A stretch of DNA of 64,000 bases from Diogma glabrata (GCA_963693315.1 OY856186.1:288229826-288293825), one strand, 5' to 3'; positions 19,741 to 31,371 are shown, counted from the first letter of the stretch. Made by a program: numbers and translations. Notes: a model not told the origin generated them from the letters alone.

Positions 19741-22226
19741 GTCGACGATGTTGACAATAGTGGAAAACTGGCAGAAATTTTTGCCGCGTCTCAAGGCCTA
19801 TTCCAAATTGTTAAAAACCCGACTTTCACTCCCCGTAATGGCGGTGATAATAGTTTTCTATTAGATCTCTATCTTACCACAATGCCAGATATTACGAGTG
19901 TCGATGTCGCGAAAGGTAGTATTGGAAATTCTGATCATTATTTAATCTCATCAGTTATCAAAACTGATTTATTTACTTAAAACTACAGCTCCCAAACCCC
20001 GCAAAATATTTCACTACTCAAAAATGGATAAGAGTGGTTTTCAAAAATTTTTCCAAGGTTTCCCTTTCGACCATCATTGTTTTTTACACTGACAATGTAA
20101 ATGCTTCTGCTCAAAACTTTACAGAAACCATCCAATTTGCTATCAGTAAATTTGTCCCTTTCTCCATAGTAAAACCCAAACAAAAATACTTGTATTCGAA
20201 AGCTGCCAAAACGGCACTTAGAAACAAACGTAGATCATTTAATATTTGGATTCATAACAAAACTTCCACTAATCGATCCCAACATCTAAAGGCCAACAAA
20301 ATATCTAACCAGATTATCTCAAACGAAAAGTCTGAAATTGACAGAGCGAAAACCTTCAAAACTTACGTCTATGTCTGTTTCTGACAAGAGTTTCTACAGT
20401 GCCATTAATTCTTTAAATTCTGGTACAAAATTTTCTATTCCCTCTATTATTGATGGTGATTTAATCGTCAATGATCCCACAAGAAAAACTAACTTGTTCG
20501 CTGAACGCTTTGCTCTGAGCTCCACTGTTTTGGAAACTCCTAAAGAAATACCCCAAATCCAGTCTTCAGGAGTTAATATGAATGAACTTCACTTCAAACC
20601 CAAAATAGTCGGCTAAACTTTTAAAGGGGTTAAACACCAACAAAGCCTCAGGAATGGACAATATTCCACCCATTATTTTAAAAACCTTTTCCAAAGAACT
20701 TGCACCAACTTTAACTAAAATATTCTACCAATCCTACAAATCTGGTATATTTCCCTCGTGCTGGAAGTTAGCAAATGTCTAGCCCGTCCCCAAAAAAGGA
20801 CCAAAATCCGATATCTCAAATTATAGGCCAATAGCTTTACTATCGGTCCTATCCAAAGTCTACGAGCATTATATTAATACACATATTTCAAAATTTCTGG
20901 AAGAAAATCATTTAATATCCGACAGCCAATACGGTTTTCGAAACAAAAGATCAACTACCGATCTATTAAACTATGTAGCGCATTGTTGGAACAGCATACT
21001 TGATAAAGGTGGTGAAACATACGTTATCGCTTTAGACATCTCCAAGGCATTCGATCGAGTCTGGCATGCCAACTTAATCAACAAGCTCGTTGCGTACGGT
21101 TTTCATCCCAATGTTGTGAGGCTGATTCAAAATTTTCTATCCAACTGACTGATACATTTCGGTAACCTTAGACGGATTTTCTTCTGAGTCTAAACTAATT
21201 AACGCTGGTGTACCTCAAGGCTCAGTATTGTCCCCAACCCTATTTTTGATTTATATCAACGAATTGTTGAAAATCACCAGCAACCCAATAAATAGTTTTG
21301 CAGATGATAGTGCTTTGCACAAGTCGTTCGAGCCCCTTCCTTCAAAAGGTAAAATGCACGAACGAATTAATCCTGTCCGGAGAGACGCTGCCATAAACGT
21401 GAACAAATACCTGAGTAAAGTCGCCGACTGGGGTGACCAAAACCTTGTCAATTTCAACTCTACCAAAACGCAGCTGTTGATTGTTTCCAGATTAAAGACC
21501 GAGTTCCCCAAAGATATTTTATTCAGTATGTGTGATGAACCAATAGGTGAATGTAAAAACGTTCGTTTATTGGGTGTCACAGTTTCAAATGACCTACTCT
21601 GGAACGATCATGTAATGGCGATGGCAAAAAGCGCGTCTAAAAAACTCGGCCTCTTAAATAGATGCAAAAAAATTTTCACTCCAATTACTCCATGTTTACA
21701 AGTCCTATATTCGTCCCTGTATGGAGTACTGTTGTCAAGTTTGGGGTGCTGTTTCTGTTTCCATCTTGGCCCTCTTGGACCCTGTTCAAAAGCGGGCTAT
21801 ACGAATTGTGGGTGATCGAGCTTTGACATCAAAACTTGATTCCCTACAACATCGTCGCACTGTTGCTGACCTCGTTGTTTTTTACAAATATCGTCATCAA
21901 CAGTGCTCAGATGAAATCAGCGGCATCATGCCTCAAACTTTTTCTTACCCCCGTTCCACTCGGCAATCGGCTACCGCAACCAGTGAAACGGTAAAGATCC
22001 CGCGGTCATACTGGCAGATCACAGAGAGACTTCTTTGTCCGAACTGCGTACAAATGGAATAGTTTGCCGGAACCCTTAGTCTTAATCAACACCTTAGAAC
22101 GCCAGTTGTTGTGGGACCTAGGTCTAGACCTAGGTCTTAAAAGGTATTTATGTGTTGTTGTGATACATATTCTAACCCCTACATATTCTAACCCCACACA
22201 ACACATTTTATTAAAAAAAATTTAAA
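19741..22226 (+). pseudogene. Jockey-like LINE family B, 5'-truncated and broken copy
   Basis: This plus-strand copy matches the intact LINE B at 28.3-31.4 kb from protein position about 198 (STDDVDNSGKLAEIFAAS) to the 3' UTR and a poly-A run near 22211-22218. The frame is broken by a stop after KTDLFT near 19977, shifts near 20085, 20360 and 20610, Gln to stop at about 20779, Arg to stop near 21146, and a shift near 21690. Catalytic features still visible include KAFDRVWHANL, GVPQGSVLSPTLF and SFADDSALHKS. The 5' truncation removes most of the endonuclease. Confidence 0.92.
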
Positions 22227-22337
22227 ATCTTCCCATCTGGTCCATAATTTAATGCGGCTCGAAAATGATTAAAAGACCATAATAGCTCATTGCCCAACAA
22301 AAGCTCAGAAATAGCTATATTACAGATATGGTTGTGA

Positions 22338-22492
22338 ATAATAGTATATTACGTACCGAGGTGGAAAATATGTCATTCCTGTCGAGAGAAAATACAGTTA
22401 ACCGAGGCGCCTAGCGCCAAGGTTATCTTAATCTCGAGACAGAAATGACATTTCCATGGTCCACCGAGGTTTGTATAATTGTATACTATTTT
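22338..22492. repeat. Palindromic repeat with CTCGGT arms
   Basis: The left arm AATAGTATATTACGTACC, GAGGTGGA, ATGTCATTCCTGTC is mirrored by GACAGAAATGACAT, TCCACCGAGGTT and GTATACTATT. The arms are about 65 bp with a centre near 22410 (GGCGCCTAGCGCC). The heads match the repeats at 19569 and 27735. Confidence 0.75.
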
Positions 22493-22692
22493 ATCCACAA
22501 CAATTAAGTAAATATATACTATAAAAATGAATTTTATAATGAAAATATACTTTGTTAAATGTTTATTGGCATATTATTGATAAAATCATAGTAGGCAAAA
22601 TAAACTCAAACAAAATGTTTATACAATAAATTCAATCAGCGTTTGTTTCTTGTATTGATTGTTTCAAAATCAGCCGAATATAATTTGTGAAA
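22493..22692. other. AT-rich upstream flank of recombinase fragment
   Basis: Nothing recognised apart from AT-rich sequence. Confidence 0.3.
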
Positions 22693-22812
22693 ATGTTTGA
22701 TAGTGAAATGGATTGTACTCCTCCAGAAATACGGAATGCTGCTTCGACTGAACTGTTGCTCGGTAAAAATAAGTCGCGATACATGAAATCGTATCATATT
22801 TTCAAGGAATAG
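22693..22812 (+). pseudogene. Tyrosine recombinase, N-terminal fragment
   Basis: The 39-residue frame MFDSEMDCTPPEIRNAAS ... KSRYMKSYHIFKE resembles the start of a repetitive insect protein family with a phage-integrase-like C-terminus, where PPEI, then KSR and a Y-x(4-6)-F pattern begin the SAM-like core-binding domain. It ends at TAG 22810. The next stretch of the same protein (SENVMLDFF) is found 3.2 kb downstream at about 25975. The gap could be an intron or inserted repeats; I do not see clear splice sites. Identification is from recalled family pattern and is moderate. Confidence 0.55.
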
Positions 22813-23384
22813 GCTTAAAATTGCAATTTATAACTTTATTTTTCTGCATACTTCAATACTTCGTTTCTCTCTTGTTTTCTTTTATATTACCCGTGTTCCT
22901 TTTAGGTAAACTTGCTACCCGAACCGAATTTTAAATGGAACGACTTAAATGTGAGGTGTATTAGATTTTTGATCTACTACAACTGAAATTCTTTCTTACC
23001 ACACGTTTCCGACATTTTTTTTTGGCAAAAAATTGTTTTGACACTTTTGAAAAACAATATTGCTAAACAACGTAAAAGAAAATTATTAGTTTGACAAAAT
23101 TTTAAGTTTAAATTTTATTTTGAGTTTGTTAAATTTAAGAAAATTAATTAAATATTAAAAAATTTCTAAAAATTAAAATTATGATTCATGCAAAATATAA
23201 ACAATTAAAGAAAGCTGGACAGAAATATGACATTTAGGCTAGAAATTCTAAATTTGTATAAGCATTTGGGCAAACATATTTGAAATTATCAATAATATAA
23301 TAGCCGTACGTCTATCCTTCTATACGAGCGTAACGGATACCTTATCTATCCTTTAGTCTATAGTTCAAATATAGTTCAATTTGG
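22813..23384. other. Gene-free AT-rich stretch
   Basis: Lies between the two recombinase fragments. No coding frame or repeat is assigned. Confidence 0.3.
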
Positions 23385-23455
23385 TATATTGGTAGCGCGC
23401 TCGACTGATGATCTATAGATTGATAGTTCGAAACCTGAATATTGCGAATTTTTTG
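23385..23455 (+). tRNA. tRNA-like sequence (SINE head or pseudogene)
   Basis: A box-A-like TGGTATATTGGTAGCGC, an anticodon-loop-like CTGATGA (GAT anticodon if real) and a box-B-like AGTTCGAAACC appear in tRNA order and spacing. The acceptor and T stems do not pair well, so it is not a functional tRNA. It may be the tRNA-derived head of a SINE. Confidence 0.25.
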
Positions 23456-23478
23456 TATTTTTTTTTTAAAAAACATTA

Positions 23479-23960
23479 AAATTATTGTTTTTTTACACAC
23501 TCTTATTTTATTCATATTCATACATACATTTCATTTTACGATAATGCAGTTTTTAAATTTTTATTTTAAATAACATTAAAATTGTTTTTTTTATTCATAA
23601 ATTCATTATTTTCTTTAAATAACTTTAAAATTATTGTGCTTTTTTATTTTATTATTCATGAATGAATTCATATAAATAAATAATTCATATATAAATAAAA
23701 CTTATATAAAATTTTATTTTTGGATACTTAGAATTATCGATAAAGTAGTTCTTTAAAGTTAGTTAAAAAGTTAAGTTGTCTTTTGTATTTAATTTGTTCA
23801 AATTAAAATCATTAAAATCATTTCGATATTTACATTTCGATATTAAGAATAACAACAACTACTATAAATAACATTAAAATTATTGTTTTTTTACACACTT
23901 TTATTTTATTCATACATACATTTCGATTTACGATAGAGCAATTTGATCGATAATGCAGTT
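23479..23960. repeat. Direct repeat pair within AT-rich sequence
   Basis: ACATTAAAATTATTG followed by a T-run, ACACACTCTTATTTTATTC, CATACATACATTTC and later GATAATGCAGTTTTT occurs at about 23483-23550 and again at about 23870-23967. Confidence 0.6.
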
Positions 23961-25165
23961 TTTATAGCATTTTATTGCACTGTCATTTCCCGTTTCGTTC
24001 AAATTATTATAATTCCGATATTAACAAGAAAATTAATTAGTTTTTTTACAGGCAGTGCTAAAAATCATATAATAGTGGTTTCCGATAATTATTTGCCATA
24101 ATTTCATTCCTGTGAACTAAATTAAGGAAAAACAAAAACTACTATTTGAGTATGTATTTCGCTTGCAATATAATAGCTTTATCATAAAAGATCGTGTGAC
24201 GTCATTTTGTTTAGTTATTTTAAGTTTTAATAAAAATTAGAATGCATTCAGGGATTTTATTTTAATTCAGTTACATAATGCATATATTTATAATTTTTGT
24301 TGATGTTTTATTAATAAAACCTTTTTTATTTTGAATTAGTCACAAGATATGTAGTATTTATAATGAAAAATAGATGGAATTTTTTTTAAAGGAATAATAA
24401 CCTTTTTTTAAAGGAATAATTTTTACATTAAATAGTAAAGTTGGTAGATGGTTTGTATAATAAGTTTATTAAAAAAGAAAAGAGGAAACAAATTGATGAA
24501 AGTAAATGATTAAAGGTCTATTTCCTCACTTTTTGACACAACATTTCGTAAAATACTAGCGCTATTATGGCAGGACCAGAACCAGAAAATTGTTCTATAG
24601 TACAGCGAACATAACAGCATAGAAAAATATAGATTTTTAACAATTTTTAAAAACAATGTAGGTTGAAAACATTTGATATTTTTATGCAAAAAACAGTTTA
24701 GGTTATAATATACATTTTCAAACATTAATAATTTAAACCGATTTGATAAATTGAGCTTTAAGAAACTCAGTACGAAATTTCGTTGTCATTGTCGATGTAG
24801 GGGGTTGTGAGAAAGGTTCGGAGCTCAACGCTAATCCTATATTTAATTTTTATTGTTTTGGTTTATTTTTTTTATAGAACATAAAAATTATTCCTTTTTC
24901 ATAAAAATTCCTTCATAAAAATTCCATTTACGGCATTTAAATTTTTCGATAATGTAGTTTTTCAAAATTATTGCTCTAATTGTCTTTTAGCCGTTTCGTT
25001 CAAATTTATATCGTTGCGATATTAATAAGAAAATTAATTATTTATATGACAGATAGTGCTAAAAATCATAGAATATTTTTTTTCCATCATTATTTTTGCA
25101 TAGCTTCATTTTCTGTAAATAAAATATAGAAGAAAAAAAGCTGCTACTTCAGTATTTTCTTATTA
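23935..25165. repeat. ~230-bp direct repeat, two copies 1 kb apart
   Basis: Copy one (about 23935-24165) and copy two (about 24930-25165) share GATAATGCAGTTTTT or a variant, CCGTTTCGTTCAAAT, GATATTAAYAAGAAAATTAAT and CAGTGCTAAAAATCATA. Both lie between the two halves of the recombinase pseudogene, suggesting that this interval grew by duplication. No coding sequence is seen. Confidence 0.65.
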
Positions 25166-25359
25166 TTATTATTTTCAACCATTTGTCATTGATCGTATAA
25201 AAATTTATCGTTAACCTCACGATGGTTTTTGTAGAATTATAGTTAAGCAGAAGGTACACACAGAATAGATTAGAAGAGGTTGGATTATGATGGATAGTAC
25301 TTAGTAGTTGTATCAAAGCCGGATGAAAAGAGCAAGAGTGTATTTGTGTGCGTAGGGAG

Positions 25360-25405
25360 GGGAAAGGATGGAGGGGCGGGGGGGGGGGGGGCGGAGCCCG
25401 CGGGA
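25360..25405 (+). other. G-rich tract with a run of about 14 G
   Basis: GGGAGGGG near 25357 and GGAGGGGCGGGG leading into an unbroken G-run (about 25379-25392), then CGGAGCCCGCGGGAT, inside strongly AT-rich DNA. Such a tract can fold into a quadruplex. It is followed by an ordinary AT-rich stretch to 25970. Confidence 0.6.
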
Positions 25406-25974
25406 TACCCCCTAGTTCTCTAAACTGACAAAAACTCTGGCGGTGAATAGAAGCGTAAGTTTGTCACGTAGCTTTACCATCATTTGATATGGTTAACTTG
25501 AAAACGAAATTTAGTACAAAAGTAAAGGAAAATGTGGTAAATGGAACACACTTATTATGTCATCAACTCTTCTTTTTTCAATCATTTTTATATCTATTAA
25601 CCTACAATCCTATATTTCAATTATGTATCTAGAATATTTTTGTTAGTTTTATAACCAATAATGCACCTCACGCAAGTTGGTAGTTATAATTTATTCAACT
25701 TCTTCTATGTTGGAACATTTGCAAAAAGCGCTTTACGCACTTCTAAATGTTCCTAGTATTTTACCATCTTACATCATTTTTTTTTATATTTTTAGAGTCT
25801 TTTTGTTATTGTTCAACATTTTAATTAACTTTTTTGGTATTCACTATTATGATTTATATGTAAAACTAAAAACTGTATTAATTAAGATCAAATGTGTTAT
25901 TGAATATATGTATTTGGTAAAATAAAATAAATAAATAAACAAATGGTGTAATTGCAAAAAAAATAGGAACATTT

Positions 25975-26925
25975 CAGAAAATGTAATGCTAGATTTCTTT
26001 AGCGAAATTGCAAAATCTTAAGTGCCATTAACACTCTGGGCGACATATTCCATGCTCAAAACAACTCTAAACATTAACGAAAAAAACGGATATATCAAAA
26101 TTTTCCAAATTGATTGCTCTCCTGAAGAAACAAAACACAGGATAGAAATCAAAAAAATCGAGTGTCTTTGGAAGAAATGATATTAATAAATTTTTAGATG
26201 AAGTTCCCCTTGAGTTTCTTCCTCAGAAAGTGAATATTTTTGAAGTTTATATACTTTATTTTATTGTTTTTGTGGAGGCTGCATTAATTATCGGAATTTC
26301 CGGAGCTTGTAGAAACGACGAGCTTTATAAAATGAAGAAAACTGAAATCGACGTTTCAGAAAATAAAATAAGCGTCACGATTCCCTCCTCGAAAACCTAC
26401 ATATCCAGATCATTTGCAGCGACCAATATTTAGTGGATTAATATCTTAAAAAATTACATTGAAATGAACAAGGGTAATGATATAGACAGATTTTTCTATC
26501 AAATCAGAAGTGGAAAAATCACCAAACAACTCTATTGGCATAACTCTATTGCAGTTTCCTAAAAATATAGCGGAGTTTTTGAAACTGGACAATGTGGGAA
26601 CGTTCACTGGGCATTGTTTTAGACGCACCGCAGCTACATTGTTTACAAATAATGGCTGTGATGTTTTGCAATTAAAATGATTGGGGGATGGAAATCTAGC
26701 TCTGTAGCCGAAGGATATGTAGGACGGATGGACAAGAAAAAATTGCAAACATGTTGTCATCTGAGAACCACAATTTTGGAGAAGGCACATCTACCTTGAA
26801 TAGTTTCTTCACAAACAATTCGGTGCAGAAGTTCAATTTTTCGTCTGATCAGAAACAGGGATTGTCATTGACAATAAACGGCCATGAAAATTTCAACATA
26901 ACTAATTATTTCAATAATAATTAAT
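25975..26925 (+). pseudogene. Tyrosine recombinase (Crypton-like or related), core and catalytic domains, broken
   Basis: Successive frames give SENVMLDFFSEIAKS, LTLWATYSMLKTTLNI, GRNDINKFLDEVPLEFLP, then the catalytic domain: GISGACRNDELYKM (first catalytic Arg), IPSSKTYISRSF (Lys region), DRFFYQIRSGKITKQ, GHCFRRTAATLFTNNG (the HxxR motif) and GGWKSSSVAEGYV, which supplies the final Trp and Tyr. These are the R-K-HxxR-W-Y signatures of tyrosine recombinases, which cut and join DNA through a covalent tyrosine link. The frame is broken by a stop after the DVLQLK word, stops near 26431 and 26561, and several shifts. The closest relatives I recall are repetitive insect proteins; a Crypton-type transposase is the likely origin. 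Confidence 0.7.
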
Positions 26926-27734
26926 ATCTTGTTTTTTTATTTATACTTTAAAATATTTATAAATAAATTAAATGTCCAAAATGAAAACATTTTAAAGAAA
27001 ATTCTACTTTAAATTCCGGATTAGGGATTATAGTCGCATATTTTATGAAAGTTTTACTTGTTTGTTTCTTTTATTTTGTATTCCCTTGCTAATAATTAAG
27101 AGGGATGAAAAAGTGAGACTCTCGTAAGTCGTAAAATTTGCAATCGAAATTCCTACTCAGGTCGGGAAGTATTACTTCCCAACCGGTTAGGTTACTTAGT
27201 TGTTGTGAATAAAAGATATAAAACAATTCTAGATTAAAAAGTTTTTGTTAAGAAGTAAAGGAACGAGTGCTGCAAACCTTTTTTTATCGACTTATAAAAA
27301 ATAGAAAATATAAAAGACATACGTCGGCAATGACGAGTTTTCTATAATGTTTTTCTAGTTTTAATTTTCAAGGTGTTTTTCTTGTTTTATCCGATGGATT
27401 AAACAAGAAAACGCATTGTATTTGATGTGAAAATTGTGTAATTCCGATCAAGTAGTTGATGGTACATACATATATGTATGATATATTCATGTAATTTCAA
27501 GTTCTTAAATCAAAGCAACCACGACAAAATATGGTATGAATACGCAAGATGAAAACATTTTTCATTCATAAGCTTGCCTAATTCGACGGTGGAGCGTCTC
27601 GTGAACAAATGTTCACTTACGAAAAACGGTCATGTCTCGTAGAAAAATATACTGTTTTCTACGATGGCATATTTAAAAATTCATTTTCATGCAGGTTAAA
27701 CCCGCTGTGAAAGTGGCTTTTTTCTTTCTAGTGT
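26926..27734. other. Gene-free stretch
   Basis: AT-rich sequence with an imperfect palindrome GTGAACAAATGTTCAC near 27601 that has a partial match near 51690. No coding frame is assigned. Confidence 0.35.
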
Positions 27735-27866
27735 AAAATAGCACATTATATACCGAGGTGATAAAGTAAATTTTCTACATTGAGGTGAATATAAATTCGC
27801 GAGAAACGAAGTTTCGAGCGAATTAAGAACCGAAATGGAGAAATTAAGGTTTATATACTATTTTTT
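27735..27866. repeat. Palindromic repeat with CTCGGT arm
   Basis: The left arm AAAATAGCACATTATATACC plus GAGGTG is mirrored by GGTTTATATACTATTTT. The inner part contains AATTCGCGAGAAACG against GTTTCGAGCGAATT. It shares its head with the palindrome at 22338 but a different centre. Confidence 0.7.
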
Positions 27867-28270
27867 TTTACTATACTTGATATAAAAAATGCACTAAAAC
27901 TCTTAATTATTCACAAAATAAAATGGCAATTAATAAGCAAATGTCATTGGATTGGTCATCGGTCATAGCATTGGATTGCGTATTGGATATTTATTATTCA
28001 GGGCTGCTTAGTCAGAATTTTATTTACAATGAATTTTCTTAAAACTATATAAAAATCACATATAGTTTGCTTTGCATTAAAAAATATAGTTTTTATTTAT
28101 TTTTGACATAAAATTGAAAATCTATTCAATTTTGATGAGCCAAACTTAGAATTTTTTTAGTCTACAACTACAACTCACAACACAACTAAACTAAATTTCA
28201 ACAGAATTCTGTTTAATATGAATTAAAATTTCAAATAAACTAACCTATAGTTGCCTTTGGAAATCAAACA
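27867..28270. other. AT-rich flank of LINE B
   Basis: No gene or repeat assigned. Confidence 0.3.
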
Positions 28271-28347
28271 ATTTTTTTTTTTTTTTTAATAAAATGTGTT
28301 GTGTAATAGGGTTTAGAATATGTGTCACAACAACACATAAATACCTT

Positions 28348-31300
28348 TTAAGACCTAGGTCTAGACCTGGGTCCCACAACAACTGGCGTTCTGAGGTGTA
28401 GATTAACGCTTTTTTTAAACATCTGCGGGTTGAAGCCATCTGAGACTAAGTGTTCCGGCAAACTATTCCATTTGTACGCAGTTCGGACAAAGAAGTCTCT
28501 CTGCGATCTGCCAGTATGACAGCGCGGGATCTTTACCGTTTCACTGGTTGCGGCAGCCGATTGCCGAGTGGAACGGGGGTAAGAATAAGATTGAGGCATG
28601 ATGCCGCTGATTTCATCTGAGCACTGCTGATGACGATATTTGTAAAAAACAACGAGGTCAGCAACAGTGCGACGATGTTGTAGGGAATCAAGTTGTGATG
28701 TCAAAGTTCGATCACCTACAATTCGTATAGCTCGCTTTTGAACAGAGTCCAAGAGGGCCAAGATGGAAACAGAGGCAGCACCCCAAACTTGACAGCAGTA
28801 CTCCATACAGGGACGAATATAGGACTTATAAACATGGAGCAATTGGTATGGAGTGAAAAATTTTTTGCATCTATTTAGGAGGCCGAGTTTTTTAGACGCG
28901 CTTTTTGCCATCGCCATTACATGATCGTTCCAGAGTAGGTCATTTGAAACTGTGACACCCAATAAACGAATGTTTTTACATTCACCTATTGGTTCATCAC
29001 ACATACTAAATAAAATATCTTTGGGGAACTCGGTCTTTAATCTGGAAACAATCAACAGCTGTGTTTTGGTGGAGTTGAAATTGACAAGGTTTTGGTCACC
29101 CCAGTCGGCGACTTTATTCAGGTCTTTGTTCACGTTTATGGCAGCGTCTCTCCGGGCAGGATTAATTCGTTCGTGCATTTTACCTTTTGAAGGAAGGGGC
29201 TCGAACGACTTGTGCAAAGTACTATCATCTGCAAAACTATTTATTGGGTTGCTGGTGATTTTCAACAATTCGTTGATATAAATCAAAAATAGGGTTGGGG
29301 ACAATACTGAGCCTTGGGGTACACCAGCGTTAATTAGTTTAGACTCAGAAGAATATCCGTCTAAGGTTACCGAAATGTATCGGTCGGATAGAAAATTTTG
29401 AATCAGCCTCACAACATTGGGATGAAAACCGTACGCAACGAGCTTGTTGATTAAGTTGGCATGCCAGACTCGATCGAATGCCTTGGAGATGTCTAAAGCG
29501 ATAACGTATGTTTCACCACCTTTATCAAGTATGCTGTTCCAACAATGCGCTACATAGTTTAATAGATCGGTAGTTGATCTTTTGTTTCGAAAACCGTATT
29601 GGCTGTCGGATATTAAATGATTTTCTTCCAGAAATTTTGAAATATGTGTATTAATATAATGCTCATAGACTTTGGATAGGACCGATAGTAAAGCTATTGG
29701 CCTATAATTTGAGATATCGGATCTTGGTCCCTTTTTGGGGACGGGCTGGACATTTGCCAACTTCCAGCACGAGGGAAATATACCAGATTTGTAGGATTGG
29801 TAGAATATTTTAGTTAAAGTTGGTGCAAGTTCTTTGGAAAAGGTTTTTAAAATAATGGGTGGAATATTGTCCATTCCTGATGCTTTGTTGATGTTTAACC
29901 CCTTTAAAAGTTTAGCGACTATTTTGGGTTTGAAGTGAAGTTCATTCATATTAACTCCTGAAGACTGGATTTGGGGTATTTCTTTAGGAGTTTCCAAAAC
30001 AGTGGAGTTCAGAGCAAAGCGTTCAGCGAACAAGTTAGCTTTTCTTGCGGGATCATTGACGATTAAATCACCATCAATAATAGGGGGAATAGAAAATTTT
30101 GTACCAGAATTTAAAGAATTAATGGCACTGTAGAAACTCTTGTCAGAAACAGACATAGACGTAAGTTTTGAGGCTTTCGCTCTGTCAATTTCGGACTTTT
30201 CGTTTGAGATAATCTGATTAGATATTTTGTTGGCCTTTAGATATTGGGATCGATTAGTGGGAGTTTTGTTATGAATCCAAATATTAAATGATCTACGTTT
30301 GTTTCTAAGTGCCGTTTTGGCAGCTTTCGAATACAAGTATTTTTGTTTGGGTTTTACTATGGAGAAAGGGACAAATTTATTTATAGCAAATTGGATGGTT
30401 TCTGTAAAGTTTTGAGCAGAAACATTTACATTGTCAGTGTAAAAACAATGACGGTCGAAAGGGAAACCATGGAAAAAATTTTGAAGACCACTCTTATCCA
30501 TTTTTGAGTAGTGAAATATTTTGCGGGGTTTGGGAGCTGTAGTTTTAAGTAAATCAGTTTTGATAACTGATGAAATTAAATAATGATCAGAATTTCCAAT
30601 ACTACCTTTCGCAACATCGACACTCGTAATATCTGGCATTGTGGTAAGATAGAGATCTAGTAGAAAACTATTATCACCGCCATTACGGGGAGTGAAAGTC
30701 GGGCTTTTTACAATTTGGAATAGGCCCTGAGACGCGGCAAAAATTTCTGCCAGTTTTCCACTATTGTCAACATCGTCGGTCGATTTGGAGAATTCCAACC
30801 ATGATTTGTTGTGGACGTTGAAGTCACCGGTAACGATAACTTCACAATTAGGGGACTTTGCTCTAATCTCGTCCATAATTTTTGTCAGTATATTAAAAAA
30901 GTTTGGGTTACGTTTGTTGGGGGACCGGTATAAAGCTATTATAAAAAAAGTCATTTCTGGAAGACAAATCTTTAAAACCATTGTATTGAAGCCGTCACCG
31001 TGTAGTTCAAAATTTGGAAAGCGCGTGTACGCAACACTCTCATGAATGAATGCGCATACGCCCTGATGGAGTTTGAAAGCTGATTCGAGCCTATATTTGG
31101 AATTAAGCGATTCTATAAAGAGAAAATTTTCAGAAACTTGTGTTTCTGTAAGGAATAGAATGTTCGGTTTGTCGTGCTCAAGATGATGTTGCACGTGGTC
31201 ATGGTTAGCGTTCAATCCGCAGATGTTTTGAACATGTATTTTAAAATTTTTTATTGATTCATATATGTTTTGTCCCTGCAAATTCCGTGGACATGCCGCT

Positions 31301-31371
31301 TTATGGGCGGGTGGATTGCGCAAATTTGCTTTACCACTTGCAGACTTATTTTTTTTCGGTTGTACTGCCAT
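28348..31371 (-). CDS. LINE family B EN-RT polyprotein, 1007 aa, intact
   Basis: An N-terminal basic stretch (residues 1-40) precedes an AP-like endonuclease: VQNICGLNANHDHV (48-61), LFLTET (72-77), IIALYRSPN (144-152), GDFNVHNKSW (182-191), LLDLYL (237-242) and SDHYLIS (261-267). After a basic linker comes reverse transcriptase: SGMDNIPPIILK (498-509), YRPIALLS (556-563), QYGFRNKRST (591-600), ALDISKAFDRVW (625-636, first catalytic Asp), GVPQGSVLSPTLF (683-695), SFADD (712-716, catalytic pair), then a thumb and a C-terminal region with YIRPCMEYCCQVW and LDSLQHRRTVADL. All catalytic motifs are present and the frame has no stop. The start at 31371 is the first Met after the leader. The protein would nick target DNA and reverse-transcribe its own RNA there. 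Confidence 0.93.
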   Translation of the reverse strand: MAVQPKKNKSASGKANLRNPPAHKAACPRNLQGQNIYESIKNFKIHVQNICGLNANHDHVQHHLEHDKPNILFLTETQVSENFLFIESLNSKYRLESAFKLHQGVCAFIHESVAYTRFPNFELHGDGFNTMVLKICLPEMTFFIIALYRSPNKRNPNFFNILTKIMDEIRAKSPNCEVIVTGDFNVHNKSWLEFSKSTDDVDNSGKLAEIFAASQGLFQIVKSPTFTPRNGGDNSFLLDLYLTTMPDITSVDVAKGSIGNSDHYLISSVIKTDLLKTTAPKPRKIFHYSKMDKSGLQNFFHGFPFDRHCFYTDNVNVSAQNFTETIQFAINKFVPFSIVKPKQKYLYSKAAKTALRNKRRSFNIWIHNKTPTNRSQYLKANKISNQIISNEKSEIDRAKASKLTSMSVSDKSFYSAINSLNSGTKFSIPPIIDGDLIVNDPARKANLFAERFALNSTVLETPKEIPQIQSSGVNMNELHFKPKIVAKLLKGLNINKASGMDNIPPIILKTFSKELAPTLTKIFYQSYKSGIFPSCWKLANVQPVPKKGPRSDISNYRPIALLSVLSKVYEHYINTHISKFLEENHLISDSQYGFRNKRSTTDLLNYVAHCWNSILDKGGETYVIALDISKAFDRVWHANLINKLVAYGFHPNVVRLIQNFLSDRYISVTLDGYSSESKLINAGVPQGSVLSPTLFLIYINELLKITSNPINSFADDSTLHKSFEPLPSKGKMHERINPARRDAAINVNKDLNKVADWGDQNLVNFNSTKTQLLIVSRLKTEFPKDILFSMCDEPIGECKNIRLLGVTVSNDLLWNDHVMAMAKSASKKLGLLNRCKKFFTPYQLLHVYKSYIRPCMEYCCQVWGAASVSILALLDSVQKRAIRIVGDRTLTSQLDSLQHRRTVADLVVFYKYRHQQCSDEISGIMPQSYSYPRSTRQSAAATSETVKIPRCHTGRSQRDFFVRTAYKWNSLPEHLVSDGFNPQMFKKSVNLHLRTPVVVGPRSRPRS

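Noticed and set aside
23400..23445. Possible hammerhead ribozyme (CTGATGA followed by GAAAC)
   Set aside because: The intervening stem does not pair well and helices I and III are not evident. A tRNA-like reading of the same bases explains them better.
25677..25925. 82-codon hydrophobic frame between the recombinase halves
   Set aside because: Its composition follows T-richness and it has no similarity to the recombinase or any known family.
28952..29281. 109-codon frame antisense to LINE B RT, also seen inverted at 21251-21580
   Set aside because: It is an antisense shadow. Its presence in both copies only reflects conservation of the RT sequence.
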